Assembly: GCA_947496235.1 (NCBI GenBank)
Contig: CANMCE010000020.1
Coordinates: forward strand, 1-56,598
Length of the DNA: 56,598 nt
Reading direction: 5' to 3'
DNA from: an uncultured Glaciecola sp.
Lineage (GTDB): Bacteria; Pseudomonadota; Gammaproteobacteria; Enterobacterales; Alteromonadaceae
The notes under the pieces are model-generated. The model saw only the letters and a list, made by a program, of their open reading frames with translations, had not been told where the DNA came from and did no database searches. A program made the translations under genes and the position numbers. Position 1 is the stretch's first letter. The number at the start of each line of letters is the position of its first letter. Below are positions 9,039 through 17,995 of the stretch, in pieces.

Positions 9039-10961
9039 TTACCTGTTTTCGAGAATAAATTTATGTAACAACTCGCCCGACACTAATTTAAAATTTTGCG
9101 CGGATAATGGCATGACATTATGACCATCTTGCACGACCAATAAACCTTTAGGAAATTGACGCCCTAAGTTTACGCTTGTGGCTTCAAGTCCATCTGTTTC
9201 CGAAACACCGTCTATGTTGAGGTCATAATTGATACCTATATCAAAGGTGCCCAAGAGCTTATTGCCATTGTCCACCGCATAAACTGCAAAGCTGTTGTTT
9301 CCCTGACTTGAAACGACCAAGTATGCTTGATTGTCGACATAATATAGCCCCATACCTTCAATATCTGGCTCTACTGTATTTTCGGCTAAGGCGATAAGTT
9401 GAGGTGCTTGTGCTGGCGTTTCTAAATTTCTTAACCAAACGCCAGTTGATTCTTCTCCGTAAAACAGGCGCCCACTGGCATCTTCTACTACGCAACCTTC
9501 TGGTTGACTATCCACTGTAAACGAGTGGATTAAATCTGCGGTAAAATGATCAGCGGTTTTGGTATTCAACCTATATTGATTGTAAGTTCCACTAGTGTCA
9601 TTGATCAAAACATCTAAGCCTTGTGCATGCTGATACAAACAAATGCCGTAAACATCATCCAAGTTAGTATCAATATCAGCAAGATAACTTACTTCGCCTG
9701 CGTCAGGACTGATGCCAAAAATAGTCATGGACTGGTGAGTGCGGTTACTTGCTACGGCAATATCCAATTTAGTGTCGCCGACTAGCACACCTTTACGAAC
9801 ATCGATGTTATTGATTCTTCCGACGTCCATACTTTGCAAAAGCTCTCCTGCCAATGTGTAAACATTTAAGCCAAACTTTTTGTCAGTACCTAAAATCAAA
9901 CTCTTTTCTGGATTATCCGAATTTATCCAAATAGCGGGATCATCCGCAGCATCACCATGTCGTTGCACTGGATGAGTTTGTGCCGCAGCTACAAAGGTTG
10001 CGTTGACTGTTTTCTCAAGATGTTTTGTCGGCATTAAATTCAACGGCGATAACTCTGAGATGGCAATTACTTTAGTCGTCAACTCATCTTTGTCTTCGTT
10101 ATAAAGCCCTAAAACAACCTCGCTATATTCACCTTGAGTTAATGGGAAAGCGTTAATATTGTTGTAAGACCCTGCTGAAACTTTTACCTTTACTGGCTCT
10201 TCTCCAAGGCTAGTAAAGATAATGTCATTGGCATCCTGACTCACATAAGAAACTACACCAGGGGCAACAACACTGATACTTTCTACTTCTATTGCGTTAA
10301 AAGGTAACAAGTTTCGTTCTAACTGCCCCTCAGGTTTGGCGTCCATTGACCAAATCCCAAGTTCTTCTTCCACCGTCAATAATTGTTGCTGGCTATCGTC
10401 TACGGCGCAGTCTTTCACGTTGTAGCCAACAGTTAGCTGTCGCATATTGATTAACCTTGGTTGAGCATCATGGGAGTTCGCTATTAAAAACTGGTTAGCT
10501 TGGCCTAATGCATCAACAGTAAATAGATAGAGTTTTTGTTCGATATTGGCTAAACAAACCGCTTCTACATCGGCATCCGTTGCCTTAAGCAACAATTTCG
10601 GTGTGAATTGAGAGCTGGTAAGGTCTAATTCAATAATATCGACATCTGACGTTTCACTATCAAGTGCCGCTATTAGCAGTTGTTGTTTTTTCGTATCGAC
10701 AAAGCGCCAGTCCATGCTGGCGACTCTACCCGACCAGCTAGCATCAGCCTGAGCGTTAGTTTTACGCCATTGAATACCCGTTTTATTATCAGAAACAAGA
10801 TAGCTAACCTGTTTTTCAACTATCAAAGGGTGAATTTCCTGACCTTTTACACCTACTTGTTTTGGTGCAATGGTAGTTGAATTTTGCGCTGCGCTACAGC
10901 CCGAAATTAACAGGTTTAGCGCAGCAAGAGTTATCAATGTCTTACATGAATTTCTTAGCAT
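9039..10961 (-). CDS. Beta-propeller phytase lipoprotein (tandem domain)
   Basis: The 640-residue protein starts with a lipoprotein signal (hydrophobic run ending LLISGC, cysteine near residue 22). The C-terminal half (about 325-640) is a beta-propeller phytase: HGDAADDPAIWIN, LGTDKKFGLNVY and TDGLEATSVN match the calcium-binding and phosphate-site motifs of the family. The N-terminal half (about 40-310) is a second, more divergent propeller. Such enzymes release phosphate from calcium-phytate; dual-domain forms are known. The gene is 63 bp downstream of a TonB-dependent receptor gene on the same strand, a partnership reported for marine bacteria. With the Pho box upstream this is a phosphate-scavenging unit anchored to the outer membrane or periplasm. 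Confidence 0.9.
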   Translation of the reverse strand: MLRNSCKTLITLAALNLLISGCSAAQNSTTIAPKQVGVKGQEIHPLIVEKQVSYLVSDNKTGIQWRKTNAQADASWSGRVASMDWRFVDTKKQQLLIAALDSETSDVDIIELDLTSSQFTPKLLLKATDADVEAVCLANIEQKLYLFTVDALGQANQFLIANSHDAQPRLINMRQLTVGYNVKDCAVDDSQQQLLTVEEELGIWSMDAKPEGQLERNLLPFNAIEVESISVVAPGVVSYVSQDANDIIFTSLGEEPVKVKVSAGSYNNINAFPLTQGEYSEVVLGLYNEDKDELTTKVIAISELSPLNLMPTKHLEKTVNATFVAAAQTHPVQRHGDAADDPAIWINSDNPEKSLILGTDKKFGLNVYTLAGELLQSMDVGRINNIDVRKGVLVGDTKLDIAVASNRTHQSMTIFGISPDAGEVSYLADIDTNLDDVYGICLYQHAQGLDVLINDTSGTYNQYRLNTKTADHFTADLIHSFTVDSQPEGCVVEDASGRLFYGEESTGVWLRNLETPAQAPQLIALAENTVEPDIEGMGLYYVDNQAYLVVSSQGNNSFAVYAVDNGNKLLGTFDIGINYDLNIDGVSETDGLEATSVNLGRQFPKGLLVVQDGHNVMPLSAQNFKLVSGELLHKFILENR

Positions 10962-11024
10962 TTTGTTTGTACTGTCCCATTTTGATTATTCATGAATGAT
11001 TCGAATAGCCGACAATACTGCCGA

Positions 11025-13718
11025 CTAGAGCTGCCACCTGAAACCAAACTCTATTGTTCTACCATACTCTTCGTACTGCGCGTTTTGATTGCGTTGGTCG
11101 AAGTATCCATAGAAAGGCTCATCCGTTAAATTCACTACATTGAGATACAAATTCAAATCGTCATTGATAAAATATTTGCCTGAAAAATCAACCTGTTGAT
11201 GGTCATCTTCATAGCGTAGGAAGTCCCCATCAATCTCTTCAAAGTTTTCACTCTTGTAAGTCATGGTTAAGCGCAGTGACCATGCGTTGTCTTCATAGCC
11301 TACAGTTAAGTTGCCGACAGTGTCAGACTGATTGGGTAAACTAGTTTCAAAGCGTTCGCCATCTAAGAAAGTTGTGGCTTCACTATCAGAAAAAGTACCG
11401 TTTACTGAAAATAATAGGCCGTTATCAAAGGTTTTTACCCAAGAAAGCTCTACACCAGAGAGGGTGGCTTCATCACCGTTAATAGGTTGAATAACTTCGT
11501 CAAAGCCGACCCAATCTGGCGTGCCAGCCACGTCTGCTAACACCACAAAATTATCAATTTGCTTATAGAAGATACCGGCCGAAATTACACCTATGGTATC
11601 CGGATAGTATTCCAAGGATATATCGAAGTTGTTTGCTTCATAAGGTTGTAGTTCTGGGTTACCTACTTCAGCTTCTCTTTCGGTGACAAATTCGCCGTCA
11701 TCTTCTTCGGTTTTACTTTCAATTATCTGAAAGGCTGCGGATTGTTCAAAAATAGGGCGTGAGATAGTTTGGGCAAATGCACCGCGTAAAATTAACTTAT
11801 CGGAAAATGCATATCGAGCATTCATACTGAATAAGAGATGATCATAGTCTCTGTCTACTTCCCATGGCGTATTTACCACTTCTTCAATATCATTTTCTTC
11901 ATCTTCGATTAGTTCAACTCTAGAACCCGAAGTACTAAAATCGGTTTTTTCGTATCTGACACCAGCAACTAAGCGCACTTTATCCCAATCAAACTGCCCC
12001 ATACTGTAAACAGCGAAAATGTCTTCATTGTTTATATAAGAAGCACCTTTTGATTCGATTTCTGAATCCAGTTCTTCTAATTCTAAGACGCTTTGACTCT
12101 GGTTATAAAAAGATCGTAAAACACCACGGTTAAGGCCGGGACCGAAATCACCCAATCCATAGTCTGGCGTGACGTCTGCAAATTGTGTTGGATCTAAGTC
12201 ATCAAAATCACCACCATATATATCAATTTTTGCAATGGCTTGTTTTTCACGATCACGGTATTTAAAACCAGATTTAATTTTTGTTAGACCATTTTTAGCA
12301 CTAAATAATCGGGTAAGGTTTGCTTGTATACTATGCTCGGTATCTTCGGCTAAATTGTTTTCGAAACTAATTTCGTCAACTTCATAGGTAGAGAAGTCGT
12401 TTGCATCGCTATTCACTGAAACGCTTGGAATCACGCGCTGTAAGTCAGCTTCTACACTCGGGTTTTCAGTGACTAAGGTGTAATATAACGCGCTTGGTTC
12501 TTTCTCATCTGACTTTGCATAACCAAGCTGATAGTCGAATAACCATTGATTGCGCTCGTGTTCACCGCCAGCAGAAACAGTGAAAATTGTTTGGGTCTCT
12601 TCTCTATCTTTTGATTCTCTTTCGATCTCTGAATCTTCACCGTCTAACACATAGATATTTGCCTGACGATATTCGTCATCTGAAAACTCGCTGTATAAGG
12701 TGCGTAGGAAATAAGCATCATTAAAGTTAGGACGATAATCGATGTTTAACGCGCCGCCAATTCGCTCGCGCGTAATGGCGTAATGACGTTGTTCAACTTC
12801 ATCTTCAGCATTTGATTCTATGTTGTCAGAACCGAAATCCCGCTTGAAATAGGAAAGCGCCGCAGCAACTCCCCATTTGTCATCGAATAAACGCGTTGCT
12901 GTTAAAGAGGCCTTTGGAGAGGTTTCTGATCGAAGCTCATTATGGCTCGCCTGCAAAGATACTATGGTTGTATCTTGGGTACGGTCAAACGCACTGATGC
13001 TTTTTACATTGATAGCACCACCTACAGCGTCAGCATCCATATCTGCTGAAATCGACTTTGACACTTCTAAGGTTTGAATCAGCTCAGAGGGGATAACGTC
13101 TAATGCCACTGAGCGCACGCCAGCCTCGGGTGAAGGAATATTCAAACCATTGATGGTGACATTGTTGAGGTTAGGATCTATACCTCTGATACCAACAAAG
13201 CGACCCTCACCTTGGTCACGTTCAATAGAAATACCGGGCAAACGCTGTAAAGATTCAGCAGCATTTTGATCTGGGAAATCACCAATACCATCGGCAGATA
13301 CTACTGATACTATGTTGGTCGAATTTTTTTGCTGATTAATTGCGCTAGCCTTTCCACTGCGTTGACCGCGAGTAATAACTTCGTCAATCACCTGGCCCTT
13401 TGGAACAAGCACTATGCTGGGTAAGAGGTTTTCACCCTGACTCAAGGTCACCGTTTGAGTGATTGGTTCAAAGCCAGAATACGTAATAGTGAGTTCATAT
13501 TCACCTGTGGGTAAATTTGGAAATCTAAAGGTGCCATCGGTTTTTGAAAGGGAATTACGATTCAACGATTTAATTTCAACCTTAGCGCCAGCAAAGACAC
13601 TTTGGTTATTTTGATCAACCAGCTTTCCATACAAGCTTGCAGATTCTTGTGATATTGCCTGTGCAGATGCCAATGAAAGGCTGATTGCCGCCGCCACAGT
13701 GCTGAACTTGATGCTCAT
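11025..13718 (-). CDS. TonB-dependent receptor with carboxypeptidase-regulatory-like N-terminal domain
   Basis: The 897-residue outer-membrane protein has a signal peptide (about 1-24, ending AQAIS), a CarboxypepD_reg-like sandwich (about 28-108, LYGKLVDQNNQ to SGFEPITQTV), a plug (about 125-240, with IGDFPDQNAAESLQRLPGI and VGIRGIDPNLNNV) and a 22-strand barrel to a C-terminal EFGFRWQL. It resembles the Xanthomonas/Caulobacter-type receptors for organic substrates. Its position directly upstream of the phytase gene, under a Pho box, suggests it takes up phytate or its inositol phosphate products. A strong AAAGGA ribosome-binding site precedes the ATG. The substrate is inferred from context. 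Confidence 0.88.
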   Translation of the reverse strand: MSIKFSTVAAAISLSLASAQAISQESASLYGKLVDQNNQSVFAGAKVEIKSLNRNSLSKTDGTFRFPNLPTGEYELTITYSGFEPITQTVTLSQGENLLPSIVLVPKGQVIDEVITRGQRSGKASAINQQKNSTNIVSVVSADGIGDFPDQNAAESLQRLPGISIERDQGEGRFVGIRGIDPNLNNVTINGLNIPSPEAGVRSVALDVIPSELIQTLEVSKSISADMDADAVGGAINVKSISAFDRTQDTTIVSLQASHNELRSETSPKASLTATRLFDDKWGVAAALSYFKRDFGSDNIESNAEDEVEQRHYAITRERIGGALNIDYRPNFNDAYFLRTLYSEFSDDEYRQANIYVLDGEDSEIERESKDREETQTIFTVSAGGEHERNQWLFDYQLGYAKSDEKEPSALYYTLVTENPSVEADLQRVIPSVSVNSDANDFSTYEVDEISFENNLAEDTEHSIQANLTRLFSAKNGLTKIKSGFKYRDREKQAIAKIDIYGGDFDDLDPTQFADVTPDYGLGDFGPGLNRGVLRSFYNQSQSVLELEELDSEIESKGASYINNEDIFAVYSMGQFDWDKVRLVAGVRYEKTDFSTSGSRVELIEDEENDIEEVVNTPWEVDRDYDHLLFSMNARYAFSDKLILRGAFAQTISRPIFEQSAAFQIIESKTEEDDGEFVTEREAEVGNPELQPYEANNFDISLEYYPDTIGVISAGIFYKQIDNFVVLADVAGTPDWVGFDEVIQPINGDEATLSGVELSWVKTFDNGLLFSVNGTFSDSEATTFLDGERFETSLPNQSDTVGNLTVGYEDNAWSLRLTMTYKSENFEEIDGDFLRYEDDHQQVDFSGKYFINDDLNLYLNVVNLTDEPFYGYFDQRNQNAQYEEYGRTIEFGFRWQL

Positions 13719-13758
13719 GGACTTTTTCCTTTAGTGAATATTAATAAAAATCGCGGAC

Positions 13759-13792
13759 ACCCTACTGAGGCTAAATGACAGATTCGTGACAG
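13759..13792 (-). promoter_or_regulatory. Pho box and -10 of the receptor-phytase operon
   Basis: On the minus strand 13792-13775 reads CTGTCACGAATCTGTCAT: two CTGTCA repeats exactly 11 bp apart, the PhoB consensus arrangement. Ten bases further is TAGGGT (13764-13759), a -10 at the spacing expected for PhoB-activated promoters that lack a -35. The operon start codon is 56 bases downstream of the box. Phosphate-starvation control is a strong inference. Confidence 0.85.
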
Positions 13793-13854
13793 ATTTTTTT
13801 CACTTTATTGAATGGCATCTTTATTCAGCTAGAAATTGCTGTTTTAAAAACTCC

Positions 13855-13969
13855 TTGAGCCAAAATGACCCCCTTGCAAGACCATAAAATACGGCTATTT
13901 AGGCAAAATATTACTCTTCCTTTTGTTTTACATTCATGCTTTTGTCATATCTTTGAGCCAATATGACCC
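13855..13969 (+). repeat. Two 17-bp direct repeats upstream of the GGDEF/AraC pair
   Basis: TTGAGCCAAAATGACCC (13855-13871) and TTGAGCCAATATGACCC (13953-13969) differ at one base and are 98 bp apart, in the same orientation. They lie between the receptor promoter and the start of the GGDEF gene. AraC-family proteins bind asymmetric direct sites of about this length, so these are candidate operators for the AraC-type regulator encoded downstream. Confidence 0.6.
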
Positions 13970-14026
13970 TTGTATCTATGTTGCACCCTATACATGGTGT
14001 AGCAAAATTTTTAGTTGGATTCGCTC

Positions 14027-14926
14027 ATGTCATTTTCAATGTTATCTCAGCACAAGCCGCTGATAATCACTTATTTGTTCACTGTAATAGCGGTTTTTAT
14101 GGTGTGTTCAATGTCTGGAGAATTAGTCAGTTGGCAACAAATAAAATTCTCGGATGTAATAGGTGAGGGCAGCATACTGCTATTAAGCGGCTTTTGGGCG
14201 TTTGCTGTATTGGTAAGCAGACCTCCGGGTCGAGTTACCACTTTTCTGGTGCTTGGGCTTACCTTATTTACCGCATCTTCGTTAATCGATTTCTTAGACG
14301 AATTTACCGATCCTTATTCGTCGAGTACTTGGTTGAGTTTCGTTGAATCGATTCCGGCGGCAATTGGTATGCTTGTAATGTCGGTTGCTTTGTATTGGTG
14401 GCATCAAGAACAATTGTCCTTGAATCGCCAGTTGTACCGTCGTGAATTAGATTATCGATGGCACAAAGAAATCGACCCTATTACCTTGCTGTACAGAGGT
14501 AACTACTTTATTGATCGCGCGAAACAGCAAATTCCTCTGCATCAAAATACCAGTTTAGTGGTGTTTGATTTGGTCAGTTTCTCCTCAATTAATCGTCAAT
14601 TTGGTTTAGCCGAAGGCGATAGAATTTTACGAGAAGTAGCTCAGCTGTTAGTGATGAATTTGCGTAGTTCTGATTTGGCATGTCGTTATGCCGGAGACAG
14701 ATTTGTTGTCTTACTACCAAATACGGATTTTGATAATGCCCAGTCTATCGCATTACAAATACAAAAAAGTATTCAATCTGTTGCTTTTAAACCCCACAAA
14801 GCAAATGCGCCCTTGTTTACCCACATGAGATTTGTCTTTGATACTTTGAACCAAGGCCAACCTCTGGAACAAAGTTTACAAGCCTTGAACCAAGCTATTG
14901 ATAATATGAGTGAAGTTGCTGCTTGA
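14027..14926 (+). CDS. Membrane protein with degenerate GGDEF domain
   Basis: The product of about 299 residues has four hydrophobic segments in the first 125 residues and a C-terminal GGDEF-like domain (about 155-290). The signature position reads YAGDRFVVL, that is AGDRF instead of GG(D/E)EF, so diguanylate cyclase activity is doubtful; the family also includes degenerate members that act as GTP or protein sensors. The ATG at 14027 has GGA seven bases upstream; a TTG at 14015 is an unlikely alternative. The stop overlaps the start of an AraC-type regulator gene (TGATG), so the two are made together and may form a membrane-sensor/regulator pair. Confidence 0.75.
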   Translation: MSFSMLSQHKPLIITYLFTVIAVFMVCSMSGELVSWQQIKFSDVIGEGSILLLSGFWAFAVLVSRPPGRVTTFLVLGLTLFTASSLIDFLDEFTDPYSSSTWLSFVESIPAAIGMLVMSVALYWWHQEQLSLNRQLYRRELDYRWHKEIDPITLLYRGNYFIDRAKQQIPLHQNTSLVVFDLVSFSSINRQFGLAEGDRILREVAQLLVMNLRSSDLACRYAGDRFVVLLPNTDFDNAQSIALQIQKSIQSVAFKPHKANAPLFTHMRFVFDTLNQGQPLEQSLQALNQAIDNMSEVAA

Positions 14927-15927
14927 TGCCATTAGAATATTTCACCAACAAGGATAAATTTTTACCGGCTAACTTGCTGCCTAAAGCCTTATATGAGCTA
15001 GCAGTAGCAAGAGGTGCTGATGCTCAAAAATTGCTTGTTGGTACGGGAATATTCTTACAAGATTTTGAAAACGATTCTCAAGTAAGTTGTAATCAGTTAC
15101 TGACATTAATTGCTAACGCACAAACATTGAGTCAGGGTCAGGATCTAGGTTTTCAGTTTGGGCGCACCCTAATTGACTTATTGCCTGATGACATTCAAGA
15201 CGTGCTTTCTAGCGCTAAGGATTTCCATCATTGCTTAAAGTTGATGGCCTTACTAAAACCCCAACTTTATCCCTTTATGTCTTCCTTTAACCACATAGAT
15301 GAAGATACCCTATACCTACAGTTTTTTGATCCCATTGGGCTTGGGAAACAGCAGCGGTTTATTCAAGAAGCTAGTTGTGCAGCTCTAGTAAGTTTATCTA
15401 AACTTTGTACGGGGCGACGCCTTAAATTTTCCTTTAGTTTTCCGTTTGCTCGACCTAAATATATGTATGAGTATGAAGAAAGCTTAGGCACGCGATTGGA
15501 ATTTCAAGCACCAACCTTGATGGTCAAAATAGCGCACAATGACACCCAAATTACTTGCAAAGACGCCAATCCTAAATTACATAGTTACGCTCTTAAGCAA
15601 GTTAAAACCCAATACAAAGTTCGCTACAGTTTGCTTGAACAAGTACGCTTAATATTGCGAAAAGCGCCCCAAACCACCTTGCCTGATGCTGCTGCATTAT
15701 TTGATATGAGCCCTGCTTCACTCAAACGTCTGTTAAAAGAGCATAGTACCAGCTTTCAACAATTACATGATGAATTGCGCCGCCAAGAAGCCATGTATTA
15801 CTTGCAGATTCAAAAATTAAAAAACGAGCAAACAGCCAGTAAAATGCGTTTTACCGACGTGAATAATTTTAGAAAAGCGGTAAAGCGCTGGACCGGTTTA
15901 ACGCCTAATAAGCTGCGTTCTTTTTAA
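14926..15927 (+). CDS. AraC-family transcriptional regulator (arabinose-binding-like N-terminal domain)
   Basis: The 333-residue protein has a large N-terminal ligand-binding-like domain of the type found in OruR/ArgR-like AraC proteins (about 15-210) and a C-terminal pair of helix-turn-helices (about 235-333), with LPDAAALFDMSPASLKRLL and a final DVNNFRKAVKRWTGLTPNKLR, the canonical AraC ending. The ATG at 14926 shares a base with the stop of the preceding gene. Target genes are not evident; the 17-bp direct repeats at 13855 and 13953 are candidate sites. It could respond to a small molecule or to the membrane partner. Confidence 0.85.
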   Translation: MPLEYFTNKDKFLPANLLPKALYELAVARGADAQKLLVGTGIFLQDFENDSQVSCNQLLTLIANAQTLSQGQDLGFQFGRTLIDLLPDDIQDVLSSAKDFHHCLKLMALLKPQLYPFMSSFNHIDEDTLYLQFFDPIGLGKQQRFIQEASCAALVSLSKLCTGRRLKFSFSFPFARPKYMYEYEESLGTRLEFQAPTLMVKIAHNDTQITCKDANPKLHSYALKQVKTQYKVRYSLLEQVRLILRKAPQTTLPDAAALFDMSPASLKRLLKEHSTSFQQLHDELRRQEAMYYLQIQKLKNEQTASKMRFTDVNNFRKAVKRWTGLTPNKLRSF

Positions 15928-15967
15928 AAATCAAACCTGTTATTTTTAAATTATGGTGAAATTTTTA

Positions 15968-15981
15968 TTGATCTAAATCAA
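15968..15981 (+). promoter_or_regulatory. FNR/ANR box of the gbsR-like-cydAB operon
   Basis: TTGATCTAAATCAA is a perfect match to the FNR consensus TTGATnnnnATCAA. A possible -10, TAATTT, lies at 16001-16006, which places the box near -41, the class II activator position. The first gene starts at 16029. Oxygen-limitation control of the bd oxidase is well established in relatives; here it is inferred from the site. Confidence 0.8.
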
Positions 15982-16028
15982 TCTTATTATATACTTTCAA
16001 TAATTTCTGAAACTTCCGAATTAATTAA

Positions 16029-16583
16029 ATGATGCAAATGACACCTATGATAGAGACCTTTGTTTTCCATTTCGGTGAAATGGGTAGCAGATGGGGATTT
16101 AACCGAACCGTTGGTCAGATACTGGCATTACTGGTGATTTCTGAAGAACCTTTAAGTGCAAACGATATTGGCGACTGCCTTGGAATATCTCGCGGTAATG
16201 TAAGCATGGGATTAAAAGAACTGAGCAGTTGGCAATTGGTGAAAACCCAATACAAGGCCGGTGATCGTAAAGACTATTACCAAGCCAAAGGCAGTATTTG
16301 GGATATGGCCAATAAAGTATTCGAAGAACGTCGTAAACGGGAAATAGACCCTACCATGTCTATTTTGCGCGACATTATGCTAGACGAAGCGGCGAATCAA
16401 AAAGAAGCCTATGCACAACAGCAAATTCATCAGATTCACGATTTGCTCGAAAACATCACCCACTGGACCCAAAGTTTACAAAGTCTTTCGCCAGAAAAAC
16501 TCAATGCCTTAATGAAGCTGGGATCTGGTGTAGGTAAGGTGTTGGATTTAAAAGATAAGCTGATCCAAAAGAAAGTCGATTAG
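16029..16583 (+). CDS. GbsR/MarR-family transcriptional regulator
   Basis: The 184-residue protein has a winged helix-turn-helix (about 25-95; ANDIGDCLGISRGNVSMGL) and a charged helical C-terminus, the GbsR-type MarR layout. It is the first gene behind the FNR box and precedes cydA by 44 bp on the same strand, so it probably tunes the oxidase operon in response to a ligand or redox state. GbsR-like regulators next to short-loop cydAB genes occur in other gammaproteobacteria. The ligand is unknown. Confidence 0.82.
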   Translation: MMQMTPMIETFVFHFGEMGSRWGFNRTVGQILALLVISEEPLSANDIGDCLGISRGNVSMGLKELSSWQLVKTQYKAGDRKDYYQAKGSIWDMANKVFEERRKREIDPTMSILRDIMLDEAANQKEAYAQQQIHQIHDLLENITHWTQSLQSLSPEKLNALMKLGSGVGKVLDLKDKLIQKKVD

Positions 16584-16627
16584 CTAGCCATTAATAGATT
16601 TTTTATTTTTTTATCGAGGTATTTTTA

Positions 16628-17995
16628 ATGGATGCCCTCATCCTTTCGCGCATTCAATTTGCTGCGAACATTAGTTTTCACATTCTGTTTCCTACCATCA
16701 CTATCGCCCTTGGGTGGCTGCTGTTTTATTTTAAACTGCGTTTTAATTTTTCCGGCCATCCAGTGTGGATGCGCGCTTATAGATTTTGGGTCAAGGTATT
16801 TGCTTTGTCTTTCGCTATGGGAGTTGTCAGCGGCATCACAATGTCTTTTCAATTTGGCACAAATTGGCCTGGATATATGGAGTCAGTGGGGAATATTGCT
16901 GGCCCCTTGTTGGCATACGAAATACTCACAGCATTTTTCTTAGAAGCCACCATGTTAGGCATAATGTTGTTTGGTTCAAATAGGGTACCTAGTTGGGTAC
17001 ATACCCTAGCCACCTTTTTAGTAGCCTTTGGTACAACAATGTCAGCTTTTTGGATTCTGGCCCTAAATTCTTGGATGCAAACCCCAGACGGTTTTGAAAT
17101 GCGAGACGGAATCGCTCACGCCACTGATTGGTTTGCCGTTATTTTTAATCCCTCGTTTCCTTACAGACTCACACATACTTTGTTAAGTTCTGGTCTCACA
17201 GTGTGCTTTTTAGTGGCAGGTATATCGGCTTATCGTTTGCTATATAAAGATCATAAAAAAGCCCCACGATTAACGTTAAAAACCGCTGTGATTACAGCTG
17301 CCATACTGGCTCCTCTTCAAGCTTTTGTAGGTGATATGCATGGTCTAAATACCCTTGAACATCAGCCGGCGAAGGTGGCTGCTATGGAGGGTTTGTGGCA
17401 TACCGTAAATGGTGCACCTTTGGTGTTATTTGGCATCCCAGATGCTGAAACGCAAACTAATAAATATGCTCTGGAAATACCCGGAATGGCCAGTTTTATT
17501 TTAACCCATGATTTCGATGGCGAGTTAAAAGGCATAAATGAATTTGAAGGTGAACATCCGCCCGTGGCACCGGTGTTTTTTAGTTTCCGTGTCATGGTTG
17601 GCATAGGGTTGCTGATGATTTTTATTTCTTGGTGGAGCACAGCTACCGTCTTACGGAAAAAATCGTTGAGTAAGTTACAACTAAAAATCTTAATTGGTAT
17701 GACCTTTTCTGGCTGGGTCGCTACCTTAGCCGGTTGGTATGTAACCGAAATTGGCAGGCAACCTTTCATTGTGCATGGCGTGGTAAAAACTGCTGATGCG
17801 GTAACCACTATCGCGGGTGAAAACGTCGCCTTTACGTTGGCCATGTATATCTCAATTTATATAGTCTTACTTATTGCCTATATCAGCACCATTTTCCGCA
17901 TGGCTGGAAAAGCGGTGAAAGAAGAAGAATATGATTTAACGCCACCGGGACTTCCTGAAAGTGAAAAAGGTGACGCTCAGGAGGTAGCAGCATGA
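16628..17995 (+). CDS. cydA: Cytochrome bd-type quinol oxidase subunit I
   Basis: The 455-residue polytopic protein has nine or so membrane helices. The haem-ligand histidine is seen at about residue 18 (FAANISFHILFP), and GWYVTEIGRQP, the conserved motif near helix 8/9, is present. It is about 65 residues shorter than E. coli CydA because the quinol-binding Q-loop is short, which puts it with the cyanide-insensitive (CioA) type. It oxidises quinol and reduces oxygen without pumping protons, useful at low oxygen or under stress. GAGG precedes the ATG. Its stop overlaps the cydB start by four bases. Confidence 0.93.
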   Translation: MDALILSRIQFAANISFHILFPTITIALGWLLFYFKLRFNFSGHPVWMRAYRFWVKVFALSFAMGVVSGITMSFQFGTNWPGYMESVGNIAGPLLAYEILTAFFLEATMLGIMLFGSNRVPSWVHTLATFLVAFGTTMSAFWILALNSWMQTPDGFEMRDGIAHATDWFAVIFNPSFPYRLTHTLLSSGLTVCFLVAGISAYRLLYKDHKKAPRLTLKTAVITAAILAPLQAFVGDMHGLNTLEHQPAKVAAMEGLWHTVNGAPLVLFGIPDAETQTNKYALEIPGMASFILTHDFDGELKGINEFEGEHPPVAPVFFSFRVMVGIGLLMIFISWWSTATVLRKKSLSKLQLKILIGMTFSGWVATLAGWYVTEIGRQPFIVHGVVKTADAVTTIAGENVAFTLAMYISIYIVLLIAYISTIFRMAGKAVKEEEYDLTPPGLPESEKGDAQEVAA

